NCBI GenBank assembly: GCA_021234535.1
Contig: CM037835.1
Span: 4,154,001-4,218,000 of the forward strand
Origin: Stichopus chloronotus
Taxonomy: Eukaryota > Echinodermata > Holothuroidea > Aspidochirotida > Stichopodidae
Length of the DNA: 64,000 bases
Direction: 5' to 3'
Positions 51,301 through 62,149 of the stretch are shown piece after piece; the stretch's first letter is position 1, and each line of letters starts with the position of its first letter. Both the position numbers and the translations under genes were made by a program. Below the pieces are notes generated by a model, which saw only the letters and a list, made by a program, of their open reading frames with translations, did no database searches and was not told where the DNA came from.

Positions 51301-51996
51301 AAATAAAATAAGCCTTAAGTAGTGCCTCGATCTCCGTGTGATACACTTTCATAACGGCTTTGGTACAATTGATAAATAATTTGAATGAATTAGAAGATGG
51401 TCCGAAAAAACAAACGAGTAGCCGAAAGAAGTGTCAGGAGAGTGGTTTGCATGTATGAGTCTTGTGTTATGTGTTCCATTCACACTAGAGATCCTACACT
51501 GCATTAACATTACTGTGTGTCATCAAACATGAAATAAAAAAATGCAGTGGTTCCTTCAACCCATGTTAGGAAAGCAATACACCATAAGCTCTCTCATCTG
51601 CTCGTGACAAAAACTCCCAGCCTCCCACACCCCTCTCATCCCCCTCCCCCCTCCCCTCTCCCACCCAATCATTCTCATTCCTTCTCACTATACTTTCCTT
51701 CCATTTCTTGCCCTTTGTGTTTTGAACCCTTAAAATTAGTGCTTATGTCAAGTAAACTGAGGTCTCACCTCTTTGGCATATATGGTGTTCTTCAAGGTAG
51801 CTTGTGCGGAAAAATAACTGTCTTTTATATTCCATATCAAGTGGCAAGAAGTGAGAATATCTTGAATCATTTGGCAGAATGGGAGTTTGAATCTTCTCAT
51901 TGAATCAAATAAAACTAATTATCAGTGAGTGTCTTTTGTTTCTGTTAGTGTTAATGATGAAACATAAGCAATTGTCCTTGGAAAATTCAAAGTCAA

Positions 51997-52584
51997 TTAA
52001 AGGAGAAGGAAAGTCAGAACTTTTTACAATGTTTAATTAGAGATTAATATTTGGTGAACACCATCACCAAATTTCATTTAAATACGTTGTTTCCTTTCCA
52101 TAATATTGCAATTTGAATATTCATAAAAATTAATCAGGAAGCTGCCATTCTGAGATTGTGATGACATCACCAGACCGCATGTGATTGAAAAGCTTTTGTT
52201 TTTCTTTATATTTCATTGTCAATATATTTTTAATAGTTATGCATAGACTCAAATCAGAGTATTAATGATTTGGTTATTGCACAATGCACCTCAGTAATTC
52301 AACTCAAAATGTGTACAAGTGTGTGTGGATTTGTAGAAATTATAGGTAAAGAAAACAAAAAAGTGCATAAAATTCCTGCTGTCAATGGTTATGTGACATC
52401 ATTATTCGACTTACTCAAGTTGGTTTATATTCAACTGCAAAAGTGGCAGCACCCTTCTCTGAATTTCAAAAGTGTGTAACTTGGAAAGGAAACAGTGTCT
52501 CTGAATGATATACTGGGAAGATGTTTGTCAAACTCTTCTGCTTCATTTTGATAAATATATTCCCAGAGTTTCCTTCTCCTTTAA
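51997..52584. mobile_element. 588-bp TTAA-bounded MITE with AGGAGAAGGAAA termini
   Basis: TTAA followed by AGGAGAAGGAAAGTC at the left, and GAGTTTCCTTCTCCT followed by TTAA at the right: perfect 12-bp terminal inverted repeats with TTAA on both sides. The interior is AT-rich; the 69-codon frame at 52270-52479 has no recognised similarity. It is a second, unrelated family with the same boundary rule as the elements at 2204-2915. Confidence 0.78.
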
Positions 52585-52695
52585 GTGTGTAAGAGCATAG
52601 TAAGAGTCTGAAAGTTTGGTACAGGCAATGTACTCTTATGAACAGACTTAAAAGGATCAACTACCAATATATACATTTCTAATGTCCTTTTGCAG

Positions 52696-52740
52696 GAAAG
52701 AGAAATTCGAAGACAACAAGCAGTCTTTCTGAAACACCAG
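52696..52740 (+). CDS. BAZ2B: BAZ2-like exon 13: 45-nt microexon in the helix
   Basis: The acceptor is CCTTTTGCAG and the donor is GTCAGT; 45 nt, symmetric phase 0. It encodes EREIRRQQAVFLKHQ, nearly identical to human BAZ2B KEMRRQQAVLLKHQ. The high conservation of so short an exon confirms it despite introns of 7.7 kb before and 2.3 kb after. Confidence 0.94.
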
Positions 52741-55057
52741 GTCAGTACTCTCAATGTTTGTGAATGCCAGCTGATTGTTTTCAGTTTTTTTCTATTGATC
52801 TCAGTGAATACTGTCTTTTTGATTCCTTGTCGAAGGCAGGCAAGGAATCTCTGTGGTGATGGTGTGTGTGTGTGTATGTGATGCCTTGGCTTGTAAACAC
52901 GGTATCTCAAGTAGGGAAAGTTGCTTGAACTTCAAAGTTGGTTTGTAGATAGGTCATTGTGAGTAAATGATCCCTGATCTTTTTCAGGTAGGTCAAAGGT
53001 CATTTGAGGTCACCAGATGAAAAAAAGTCTGAAAGCCTATTAAGGGGGATATCTTAACAACTGAAAGTTGCTGGAACTTCAAACTTAAACCATTGGTAGA
53101 ACTTGATAAGCAGATTATCTTTGTCAAGTTTTGGGGGAGGTCAAAGGTCACATTAGGTCAGCACTAGTCATAGTTTGAAAATGTAAACATTTTACCTCAG
53201 TGAGGGAAAGATCTTTGAAGTTCAAAGTTGGTAGGTACATAGTCCATTGTGAATAGATAATTCCTATAATTTTCTAAGTAGCTCTTAGGTCTTTTGAGGT
53301 CACCAGAGGGAAAACTCACAAAAGTTATAAAGCAAGATATCTCAACTGCTGAAAGTTGGTGGAACTGTAAACTGTTAACATTTTTAGGTCTTGATGAGTT
53401 AATGATCTCTATCAAAGTTCACAGAGGGTCAATGGTCATATGAGGTCAGTAGAGGTCATATTTTGAAAACCTTGTAAACAGGGTATCTCAATAATGGATA
53501 GTTTTTGGAACTTCAAACTTGACAGAAAGGTTGTCCATTGTGAGTAGATGATCCCTACTGTTTTTCATGGAGGTCAAAGGTCATATGAGGTCACCATTTC
53601 AAGGACAATATCTCAGTACCTGAATGTCTCTGGAACTTAAAACTGTTAATATTGGCAGCTCTTTATAATCTTCTTTTATGATGGTCAAAGGTTACATGAG
53701 GTCAGCAAAAGTCACAATTTGAAACCCAATAAGACATGGTATCTCAAAAAGGATGAAGTAATAGAACTTCAAACTTCAAAGTTTGTTTGTTGGTTGTCCC
53801 TTGTCCTTTTATAAATATTGGCAAGGAACCAAATCAGAATCAAAATCAAAGATTTGATACTGTGGAAATTACAGTTTTTGATAGAGACAAACCTTGGTAC
53901 TGACTTCTTCACTGCAACCATCTGTTGAGTCATGTCCTTTCAAGACCACCATAGCCTATTGATTTGGTATACTTAATGGCTGATTGGGGCTACCATAGCT
54001 ATGTTGGAAAAACTCTCCTAATTTCAAGTAGCTGCTGAATTGTAAATATTTCGAAAGGTTTTACTCTTTGTGGAAATGATCAGACACTGCTGATTTTCTT
54101 TACTATTACACTAGACTCCTAAAATATTAAAGTAATGTTTTTTCTTTGTGAGTCATGGTGTTTAGACAAAGACCCCTGTATTCCCACTGTACCTTTGCAA
54201 ATTAAAAATACTCTCAATGTTAACAATTTAAAATGTGGTATTGTTTTTGACACATGTGAAAGGAAGGTATGATAATATGTGAAGATTAATTTCTGTATGT
54301 GATTTCCTTTTATTTTAAATGTTTCTTTCTTTTGTCTTATTATGATGAAAGCTTTGTCCCTTGAAGGTATCCTTTTTTTTCCCAGTGTAATTGGAAGCTT
54401 TTTTTTTTCATTTTTTTTCTGTATCTTTTCTTCCTTTTATGTGGCTTTAAATAATGTGGCTTTAAATTGAAAATAAAGTTTTTTTGTGGTAAAGAGGGTG
54501 GGGTGAGATTTGATATATGTATAGACAGTAAACTACTACTTGGTAAATTATCATGAACAAAACCAAAAGTGTTGGTCAGTTGTTCCAGAAAAAAGTTAAA
54601 TAAAATAAAGGAATTCTCTAAGACCTTATGTAGAGGGTTTTGTTTTGCCTTGTTTTTCGTTCTTTTGTATCAAGTTTGGCATTAGAATCTTACATCCTTT
54701 AGTTGGTTTCTGTCAAAAGTTCCTAAATGAGGGAGAAACAATGGGGCATCCTTTTTTTTTCTTTCTTTTGTATGGAAGTCTCGGTAAACATGAAAAAGTT
54801 TCTATGGAAAATAACAACCTGCTTGCTCAAGCAGGATTTACCAGCATCATGATCAACCAGAAATATTCAGTAAGGGTAGACCTAAGATGCTAGCTACTTG
54901 GTTTGTCATTGTTCTGTCATTCTGTCATTGTCAGGCTGTTGCTATGCAAAATGCCCAACCTTTTGCACAAACACCCTTCCTTGTTTTGAGATCATTTGTT
55001 CTTTTGATTTGAGAGTTCCAAATTGTGACAATGGTGCCGTGTGTTTTGTGCTCGTAG
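52741..55057 (+). other. Intron 13 of the BAZ2-like gene
   Basis: A 2.3-kb intron, GTCAGT to CTCGTAG. It contains a TG run (52859-52878) and the second array of monomers (52890-53790). The remaining part is AT-rich with T runs. Confidence 0.75.
52890..53790 (+). repeat. Tandem array of diverged monomers with DR1 motifs (array B)
   Basis: It starts CTTGTAAACACGGTATCTCAAG just after a TG microsatellite. At least five to six diverged monomers follow, each with GGTATCTCAA..., GAAAGTT..T.GAACTTCAAA, CATTGTGAGTA.ATGATCCCT and a closing AGGTCAAAGGTCA..TGAGGTCA. Perfect DR1 motifs (AGGTCA-A-AGGTCA) occur at 52990-53002, 53138-53150 and 53571-53583. It is related in layout to array A at 24216-24695. 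Confidence 0.8.
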
Positions 55058-55123
55058 GAACGTGAGCGAAGAAAACAGCACTTGGTTCTTGTGAGGGCGC
55101 TTGAAGCACGCAAGAAGGCAGAG
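55058..55123 (+). CDS. BAZ2B: BAZ2-like exon 14: 22-residue helix module
   Basis: The acceptor is GTGCTCGTAG and the donor is GTATTT; 66 nt, symmetric phase 0. It encodes ERERRKQHLVLVRALEARKK plus AE. Human BAZ2B has ERERRRQHMMLMKAMEARKK at this place, so identity is very clear. The helix probably forms one continuous rod between MBD/TAM and DDT. Confidence 0.95.
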
Positions 55124-56691
55124 GTATTTTGTTGTTTTTTTTTTTTTTTTGGTTATTTTTTTTTTCAAGCTTCTTTGTTCCCTTTGAAATCACAGTTTTA
55201 TAAACATTCTGTTTTGATGAAAAGGATTTCTTTTTTCTCTACCTGTTGATATGTATTGCATGTTTTTTTGGCTCACCTTGATCCTGTGCATGTCAGGTGT
55301 GTTCACTATTATGTTGATATTTCAGTGTGTGGGGCTTAAAATACCTCTCCCACCTGCTTGAAAGCTTGACCTTCCTGTTTGAATTTTCACCGTGATTCGT
55401 GCCATGCCACGTAGGAAGTGGCACAGATGAATCTTTTTTTAATGTTGTTTTCATTCTTCAATTTCTCGGTGTAGTAACATACACCAGCCTGGGTAACTTT
55501 TAGTTCCTGACAGAAGCTTCAAAGTAAACTGGTGATCACAGTGATCTTTGCATCCATGTATGGGACTCTCGTATCATTCCTTTTTTTATGTGTGTATGCA
55601 GGGAAATTTTCATGCACAATGAACAGGCGTTTGTCTTACCTCTTTGCCCGATAGCATCTGATATTTAATAGCATATCATGATAATATTAATTCAATTCAA
55701 TTTCTACTATGGTCAAATAACATCAGAGATACGACAATACATTCTACAAATACATAACGAGTGACTTGAGAAGTCAAAGGAAAAGTACTTCAGTAAATGA
55801 TGGGTAGGGGAGTCAGAAATAGACAAAGCTTTTCTGGTCTGACCCCTTTTAACAGATAGTGAAAAGTGAAAATAGTTACAATTAATAAAGGAGTGATTAG
55901 AAAGAAATGAAAAGGAAACAGACAAAGAAACCAAATCAAGAAAAATTGTGATGCATTTATGTACTGGTGACAATTGCAGTTACTCTCAATGGCCAATAAA
56001 TCAAGAAGATACTTCTTAAGAGACGTTTTAAATGAATAGATAGTTTTCTTACTTTTAATTACTTCTTATTTGAGTATTGTACTTGGAGATATGAAAGTTG
56101 GGGTCACTAACTACCTATTCGTGACTTGATTAAACGTGAGACATGAAGTACTAAAGTTACACATTAACGATGCGCAGTAGTTGTGATGTGGTTTAACTGT
56201 TCAAGAAACTAGTGCATTCATTTATTGTCACAACATTAAGTTAATGTCAAAGGTCAGCTTTTGATTTTCAAAGTGCTGCATTTTCATAAGCATGGTCACT
56301 CTTCTTTTGGTGATAACATATTTGTATGACACAGGAAGGTAAGTATATGTGATTCTTGAAACAGAGAGTAACTGGGAAGTAAGTAGTGTGATAATTGACT
56401 GTCAGTGATTGTCCAGCATATCATCAGATGACCAGCTTATTTACAGCAAGTGCTAGTCACATGTCACATCAGTTCAAAGCAAATAAATTCCTCTTTTTGT
56501 TAACTCAAAAACTTCCAACTTTTAGCCAGTCATTATATACTCCATCAGTGATGTATCATAAAATTTCAAAGTTTTTCATGATTAACAAAAGCTTTGGTGA
56601 ATGAATCAACAATCTTGACACAATGAAAAGTTGTCTGTGTTTTTTGCAATTGCCCCTCTCTGAATCTTCCTAGCATTACTTTTTCTCTCAG
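55124..56691 (+). other. Intron 14 of the BAZ2-like gene
   Basis: A 1.6-kb intron, GTATTT to TCTCAG, starting with long T runs. Nothing else is supported. Confidence 0.75.
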
Positions 56692-56835
56692 GAGCGCTCA
56701 CGAGTCAAGCAGGAGAGGCAGGCGGAACGTGACATGAACAGGGAGAAGAGGTTGCAGCATCGTCATATGGAGATACAGCTTACCAGGGAATTGAAGAAAC
56801 CTGTTGAAGATATGAAAATATGCCACGAAGCTCGG
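56692..56835 (+). CDS. BAZ2B: BAZ2-like exon 15: helix leading to the DDT domain
   Basis: The acceptor is TTTCTCTCAG and the donor is GTAAAT; 144 nt, symmetric phase 0. It encodes 48 residues with ERSRVKQERQAERDMNREKR, then LQHRHMEIQLTRELKKPVED and MKICHEAR. It matches the human block EKRDEKRLNKERKLEQRRLE and ELKKPNEDM. The Leu-Lys-Lys-Pro-x-Glu-Asp-Met motif marks the boundary to the DDT domain. Confidence 0.95.
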
Positions 56836-57645
56836 GTAAATCAACAACTTACAAGAGAAGATACTTTTCATTTCACTTATGCTCAACAAGAGGGTCTTCA
56901 ATGGAGTACTAGATGAGAATTTTTGTTGCAATTGTTCCTACTTTATATTCAGCCGTGATCTCATCGTCTGATTGGATCACATCTGACAGAGGGGATCACA
57001 CCATGCTTGGTGTGTGGATCCCACCATGCTTGGTGTGGGAATCACACCATGCTACACCAATTGGCAAAAAATTAGATGAAAAAATTGTCAGTTCAGTTTT
57101 AGGTCATCATGAAGAATGCTTTTATCTTCTTGTGTGTATTTCTTTCAGAATGAAAGTCCAAGCATGCATTAAAATATGCATGTGACAATTCACCTCAAGA
57201 AATTGTTGCTGTCAGCAGCACTTGCTGATGGTTTGTCTACATTATCACCTCTTTTAGTGTTGTGATTCATTCTCAAGAGTTAGGATAATTCACAGTGTAC
57301 TTAAAAGTTCAAGAAATTAAACCCAAAAGAATCTGAACCATTGTCCATGATTGCAGTAAAAGAGGAAGAATCTGTAGCAATGCACAATCCAAGGAAGGGA
57401 TGGTTTGAAAACATCAGCAATATTCATTTTGTAGAGTTTCTGGTGGTGTTTCCTTTCCTTGAGCTGGTTGAAATTCCACAAACAAAAGAAAATTGCAGAA
57501 GAGAAGTACATTAATGATTGTACAGTATGTGACAGCAATGAAAGAAAGATCAATTTGTGAATGTTGAATTTAAGTTTCCTGGATATCTCTCTACATAACT
57601 TTCACTGATGTTCACAAGTATTCCTTTTGTTTGTTATTTTTGTAG
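56836..57645 (+). other. Intron 15 of the BAZ2-like gene
   Basis: An 810-bp intron, GTAAAT to TTGTAG. It contains the 23-bp tandem repeat at 56993-57059 and otherwise nothing notable. Confidence 0.75.
56993..57059 (+). repeat. 23-bp tandem repeat, three units
   Basis: Units GGATCACACCATGCTTGGTGTGT, GGATCCCACC... and GAATCACACC... follow each other directly. Each contains the self-complementary CACCATGCTTGGTG, so every unit can form a small hairpin. Confidence 0.75.
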
Positions 57646-57757
57646 CCTCTTCCTGATTTGCCTCGCATCAAAGGTCTACGTCTACCAGGGAAGGCTTTTG
57701 CAGACACTCTCATGGTGATGGAATTCTTGCATAATTTTGGTGAAGCTCTGGGCTTTG
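57646..57757 (+). CDS. BAZ2B: BAZ2-like exon 16: DDT domain, first half
   Basis: The acceptor is TTTTTGTAG and the donor is GTGAGT; entry is phase 0 and exit is phase 1. It encodes PLPDLPRIKGLRLPGKAFAD followed by TLMVMEFLHNFGEALGF. The pattern LP-R-I-x-G...F-D-x-LMV-x-FL-x-NFG-x-LGF is the signature start of the DDT domain in BAZ2/ACF1/BPTF-type proteins. In this family the DDT/WHIM region contacts ISWI ATPases and linker DNA. Confidence 0.97.
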
Positions 57758-58241
57758 GTGAGTTACGAATGCCGATTAGTCATACTCCATATTATGTAAG
57801 GATGTATGGGGTTGGGTACTGAGAGAAGGGAGAGAAGGGTCATGATTTCCTTTGAACTTTATATTCTGAATCTGTTTAACCACGAATTCGATTTCATTCA
57901 CAACGTCGAACCTTTACGTGTCAATTTGAAGGTGTTGTTATGACAGAGCTGTGGTTCCCATGGTTGCAAAAAATTGTATCTTGCCATTTCTGATGAAAAA
58001 AAAGCCATTTTATCACATGATGAAGAGAAAGTGTATCCAGACTGTCGTTTACATTTGGTAAAGAAATGAGAGCAGTCTCTTCCGTACACAATCCTCCCAC
58101 CCCTCCCGCCCCCTCTCTGCCCCCCACCCCCAAAAAATAAATCATTTCTGTGTTCATTTCTTCCATTTCTCATCCTCCTGTCTCACTATCCTAAAAGTAC
58201 AAATCTGTGAGTTTATGATATCACTCTCTCTTTTTTCTTAG
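57758..58241 (+). other. Intron 16 of the BAZ2-like gene
   Basis: A 484-bp intron, GTGAGT to TTCTTAG, with C-rich runs at 58088-58130 whose complement could form a G-quadruplex. Confidence 0.8.
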
Positions 58242-58387
58242 ATGTTGATGATGATCTACCAACTCTATCAGAACTCCAGGGAGGTCTACTAGGGGAGAGG
58301 CAGCACGAGAAGGCCTTCATGAGGTTGACTCTACGTCTGTTTAACCTAGCTCTAGCCGATCCAGGATTTCCCGATGATGGACCAAAG
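58242..58387 (+). CDS. BAZ2B: BAZ2-like exon 17: DDT domain, second half
   Basis: The acceptor is TTTTTTCTTAG and the donor is GTACAG; entry is phase 1 and exit is phase 0. The junction codon is GAT, giving GF-DVDDDLPTLSELQGGLL. The remainder, HEKAFMRLTLRLFNLALADP, completes the DDT three-helix fold with the L-LQ-GLL motif also present in human BAZ2B (LSVLQEGLL). The preceding 480-bp intron has a C-rich run near 58088-58130. Confidence 0.96.
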
Positions 58388-59305
58388 GTACAGTTTGAAG
58401 ACTTAGCCTATTTACGGATAGAACTATCAATAGATGGTGTGATGTTGTTACACTAGTTCATTGAATCAATAGCAGTGAAACGTGCTGACCTTTCATGAAA
58501 CATGTTACTTGCTTTTGTAACTTGTAAATGATTTACCTTGAAATGATTTGAAGTGGTTTTATAATTTCATCGCTGAGAGATTTCAAACCTTGCAATAATG
58601 TCCTATCTATCGTTCATAGGAGTCATTATACAGTTAATCATACAGGCAGAATTCAAGTACAAACAAAGACGTTGAACCAGCGAGCAAATAGATTCACTTA
58701 AATACAAAATTACACAATACTTTCTGCATTGTACTTTGGTCTGCCATGGGACTGCATGACCCATCAATTGCAGTCCACTCTTCAAAGAATTTTGAAGGAA
58801 AGTTCTCATAATGTGTGGTATACTTATCAATTACATAGCAAGGAATCTGCAATACTTCATTCAATTTAGGCTGGGATTTTACATGAATCAAATGTGGGGG
58901 AAGGATTACCTTAAAATGCTTCAGCACAAAAGAGTAATTGAAAGAAGTTACTGCCACTGGATAGTATGCATATTCATTGGATGATAATGAACTGAATGCA
59001 TATTCATTCATTCGTTCTGCTGCTGCACCCAGTTGAGACAATATTATTTCACTGTGCTTTCATGTCCCACTCGGTAGTATTCTCATTATCAGTACAAGCA
59101 GTGTCAGTAACGTAACATGTTTATTCATGATCCTAAACTGTTTGCAATAGCTAGTGTTTTGAAGCATGGTAAAGGAGGACAGACTAGGTCGTCAAATAGG
59201 CACAGAAAATTATCCCAGCCAGGATATTAATCATGTTACTAGATAGTCAAATAGTGAATGGATATTTGCTTCACATTTGATATCTTCTTTCATCTTTTAA
59301 TCCAG
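58388..59305 (+). other. Intron 17 of the BAZ2-like gene
   Basis: A 918-bp intron, GTACAG to ATCCAG. The minus-strand frame 58694-59041 (115 codons) shows no similarity and is treated as random. Confidence 0.75.
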
Positions 59306-59413
59306 ATAAGGTCAATATTAAATCAGAAGATGCATGAAATAACAGTCACTGCTGATAATATGTCAGAGATGATGAGGTATTATTTACTTGGTGTCAACAA
59401 TGATGAGGATGAG
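59306..59413 (+). CDS. BAZ2B: BAZ2-like exon 18: helical linker between DDT and WHIM1
   Basis: The acceptor is TTAATCCAG and the donor is GTGAGA; 108 nt, symmetric phase 0. It encodes 36 residues including EITVTADNMSEMMRYYLLGV and an acidic NNDEDE end. The human counterpart is EHLLNVGVNRDNVSEILQIF; D/R-N-x-SE and the aromatic/Leu helix are shared. Confidence 0.93.
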
Positions 59414-59815
59414 GTGAGAGCCGAAGTGTTCAGTTTTAATTTACTCCATGCTCACATATCACCCTGACATCTATCACCGTTGTATCTTTCTTTCGTGCCG
59501 CTGTTGTTGTTATAGTTTTGTTTTATGCTGTTTAGCTGACAAGAAAAAGACAGCAGCTAGCTATAAGTCCCTCAGAATTGAGTCATGAGTTCTGGTGATG
59601 CAGGTATACCCATATGAAGTTTTATTTTTTTGTTAATAAGCCACAAATAACAAACAAATAGTATTTCCTTGATTCTATGTGTGAAAGTTGAAAATATTGT
59701 AAAAGAGGTCATGTATATAATAATTGACGTCAATAATTTTACCTAGTGCTCTCTTCAGTGTTATGCTAGTTCTCTTTGTTAATATTCTGATGCTGTTGTT
59801 CGTTTGTACTTTTAG
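59414..59815 (+). other. Intron 18 of the BAZ2-like gene
   Basis: A 402-bp AT-rich intron, GTGAGA to TTTTAG, with nothing notable. Confidence 0.85.
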
Positions 59816-60000
59816 TTATCTCAGGTGTTGAAGAGGGTTCCGTTTAAAGCTCTCAATTCCACAGACAAAGCTGGTATATTGGGCTTCCTGATAAACCAAT
59901 TGGTCTGTAGTGAAGCTGTCACCCAACAAATTGACGAAACTTCAGATAAGGTCTCCAGCCTCAGAAGGGATAAATGGATCGTTGAAGGCAAACTGAGAAA
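59816..60000 (+). CDS. BAZ2B: BAZ2-like exon 19: WHIM1 motif
   Basis: The acceptor is TACTTTTAG and the donor is GTGAGC; entry is phase 0 and exit is phase 2. It encodes 61 complete codons. Key blocks are PFKALNSTDKAGILGFLINQ, LVCSEAVTQQID and SLRRDKWIVEGKLRK. They match the human WHIM1 region (aKasVLAFLINELACS, NLRRDKWVVEGKLRKLR). WHIM motifs form the nucleosome-spacing ruler and ISWI-binding surface with DDT (family knowledge). Confidence 0.97.
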
Positions 60001-60759
60001 GTGAGCCATAAAACTACATTTGGTGTTGTTTCTGTAGTACGCTTCAAGTGGCTGGTACCATTTGCAGTATATTTTTCGTACCATCTTAGCTAACACATGT
60101 CTAGTTAATCGCAAATTTTTATCAAATCATTCTGTCTACCACTTTGGAGAAGACAAACAGGATGCAGCTGTTTGTTTACTATCAACACATGCTTGACATA
60201 CCAGTAGTTTTAGCCTAGCCTTATTTGCACATAAGACTGTGGACTTACCAGGGCATGTTTTTATTCCATCCAATTGCACAAAGCAAAGAAATGTGTAGTA
60301 CACATATAAAACACAGCACTATGAGTCTCAAGTGTTTGCACATGGCAGTGGAATGTAGTCATAAAACAAATGATTTTATATACTGTGCATGTTTGCTTAA
60401 GTTCTAAATTCAAAGTTGTAAACTTTTGGCTCCCTCATTTGTCCCAATGTCTCATGTATTCATGTATGTGAATGTGACTGAAGTAATAGTTTTACACTTG
60501 TAGGAACATGCGTTTAACATTCATAATCAAACAGCTTACGGAACACTTATTGATGCTTCAGGGTCTGACTCATTCCTGTTTTACATAGGATCATGCACAA
60601 ATACTATAAATATAATCAATGCCTTGAAATTTGTCACATCATTTTACTTTCTCTCTTTGCAAGTCAGGATATTCTGTTGTGTAAGAAGTTTCATATTTAT
60701 CAGATGTTACTGTCAGATTTCAGTAATGATTTGATTTCTGAATATTTGCATTTTCAAAG
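60001..60759 (+). other. Intron 19 of the BAZ2-like gene
   Basis: A 759-bp AT-rich intron, GTGAGC to TCAAAG, with nothing notable. Confidence 0.8.
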
Positions 60760-60878
60760 ACTGAAGTCAGCTCATAATCTGACCTTGGATGAGGGCAGCA
60801 ACCAGGGAACTCCAAGCAGTAGTCCATTAAAAAGGAAAAGAGGCAGGCCTAAAAAGAGCTTTACTGAGGATAGTAATG
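60760..60878 (+). CDS. BAZ2B: BAZ2-like exon 20: AT-hook
   Basis: The acceptor is ATTTTCAAAG, with only a modest pyrimidine tract; the donor is GTAAAA. Entry is phase 2 and exit is phase 1. The junction codon AA+A gives Lys, continuing KLRK-LKSAHNLTLDEGSNQG. It then reads TPSSSPLKRKRGRPKKSFTE, which holds a textbook AT-hook (KRKRGRPKK). The human protein has a Thr-Pro-rich KRRRK cluster at the same place. The TPSSSP stretch contains possible proline-directed phosphorylation sites. Confidence 0.92.
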
Positions 60879-61650
60879 GTAAAAATTATCAGTGGTTTAT
60901 ATTCACCATGGTGCTGTTAGTGATTTAGTAATTATTTAAAAATTATTACTGTATTTTGTTTATCACTTGAACTATACTTCCATCATGGGACGCACACTAC
61001 ACGCCCCATTTCATATACCTACTTAATGGCACATGTGTCATATGATAGACAAACAAGAGTAGACTTAGTGGCTACCTTTCTAGTGTGGTATCATGCTCGG
61101 AACCTTATTATTTATGGCTATTGTTGAACAATGGAAGTACAGGTTTACAGATTGTTACATATCTTTCATAGGAGGAACTAGATACATTCTTTGTTCTGTT
61201 ATCAGCCCCTTCTTCAAGGGACTTTCCGTTCAGTGCTTCACTGAATGTATGTGTCACTCAGTGACCAGATTACTGGCTTAAAACTTCATTGCAAGTCCGC
61301 ATGCATTGTATGGGACTTCAGTGTAGAGACCTACATCAGACTTAGAGAAAATCCATCCAAACCCCAGTAAAACATGCAGGCAAAGTCTCTAGCATCACAT
61401 ATTGTGATTGTTCTGTTGTGTGTAGAAGGACGTTAGATATCCTTGGAGAGTAAACTTATGCAATTATTAATATGCTTTGTAAATACTTTCCTTACTTATT
61501 TTTGTAATGGATTTTTTTTTTGGGACATTCTAGCCGTAAACGTTGTGAGGTTCTGTCAGACCTTATAGAAACAGTCATAAAAGCTGAAAAACTGTGAAGT
61601 TTGGGGGTTGTTTTGTTTTACTTGGAATTTGACTTTGGATTTTGATGTAG
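60879..61650 (+). other. Intron 20 of the BAZ2-like gene
   Basis: A 772-bp AT-rich intron, GTAAAA to GATGTAG, with nothing notable. Confidence 0.8.
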
Positions 61651-61871
61651 AAAATACACCAGTTGGTACTCCAAGAGCAGAGGATAAGAATGAAGATGAT
61701 TATGATGGGGAAGACAAAGAGGAAGAAGAAGATGGTGAAGAGGCAGGTAGTGATGATGGTGGTGAGCAGGATGAAGGAGCAGATGATGGAGAAGAAGATG
61801 AAGATGCTTCAAAATCAACTTCAGATGTCAGCAAAGAAGATATCCAGAAGAAGATTGAAAGGCTATCTAAG
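61651..61871 (+). CDS. BAZ2B: BAZ2-like exon 21: acidic tract
   Basis: The acceptor is TTTGATGTAG and the donor is GTAACT; entry is phase 1 and exit is phase 0. It starts ENTPVGTPRAEDKNEDD and then runs for about 45 residues of nearly pure Asp/Glu with Gly. It ends SKEDIQKKIERLSK, which corresponds to the human VEELEKQIEKLSKQQSQYRR. Human BAZ2B also has a long Asp/Glu run here. Such tracts often bind histones or basic tails (inference). Reverse-strand reading frames over it are compositional shadows. Confidence 0.95.
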
Positions 61872-62149
61872 GTAACTGTTATGTATTGGTAAAAAGACAC
61901 CTTTGATCGAAATTGGAAGGTTAATGTAATAATTGCATTTTAAATTTTAGGGTGAGATGACAAGACTGGTGACCAGATCATTAAGACTCAATTTTATATG
62001 TGATCAACGTGTTTTAGCGAAGATAACTTTTCAACCCTATCCTTTCTCCTACAAATTTTGAAAACATTTTTCATCTTTACCTGGAGTTTATTTCATAAAT
62101 AGTGATACCTAAAGGGTTTCTTTGGATTGTTTCTCTCTTAACTCTGCAG

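Larger units (their letters stand above)
44984..52695 (+). other. Intron 12 of the BAZ2-like gene (largest in window)
   Basis: A 7.7-kb intron, GTGTGT to TTGCAG. It carries a degraded copy of the 355-bp TTAA element (47114-47475), a CTG run (48299-48323), a C-rich pyrimidine tract (51618-51670) and a TTAA-bounded element (51997-52584). No nested gene is supported. Confidence 0.7.

Noticed and set aside
58694..59041. 115-codon minus-strand frame in intron 17.
   Set aside because: No similarity and the composition matches the intron; consistent with chance.
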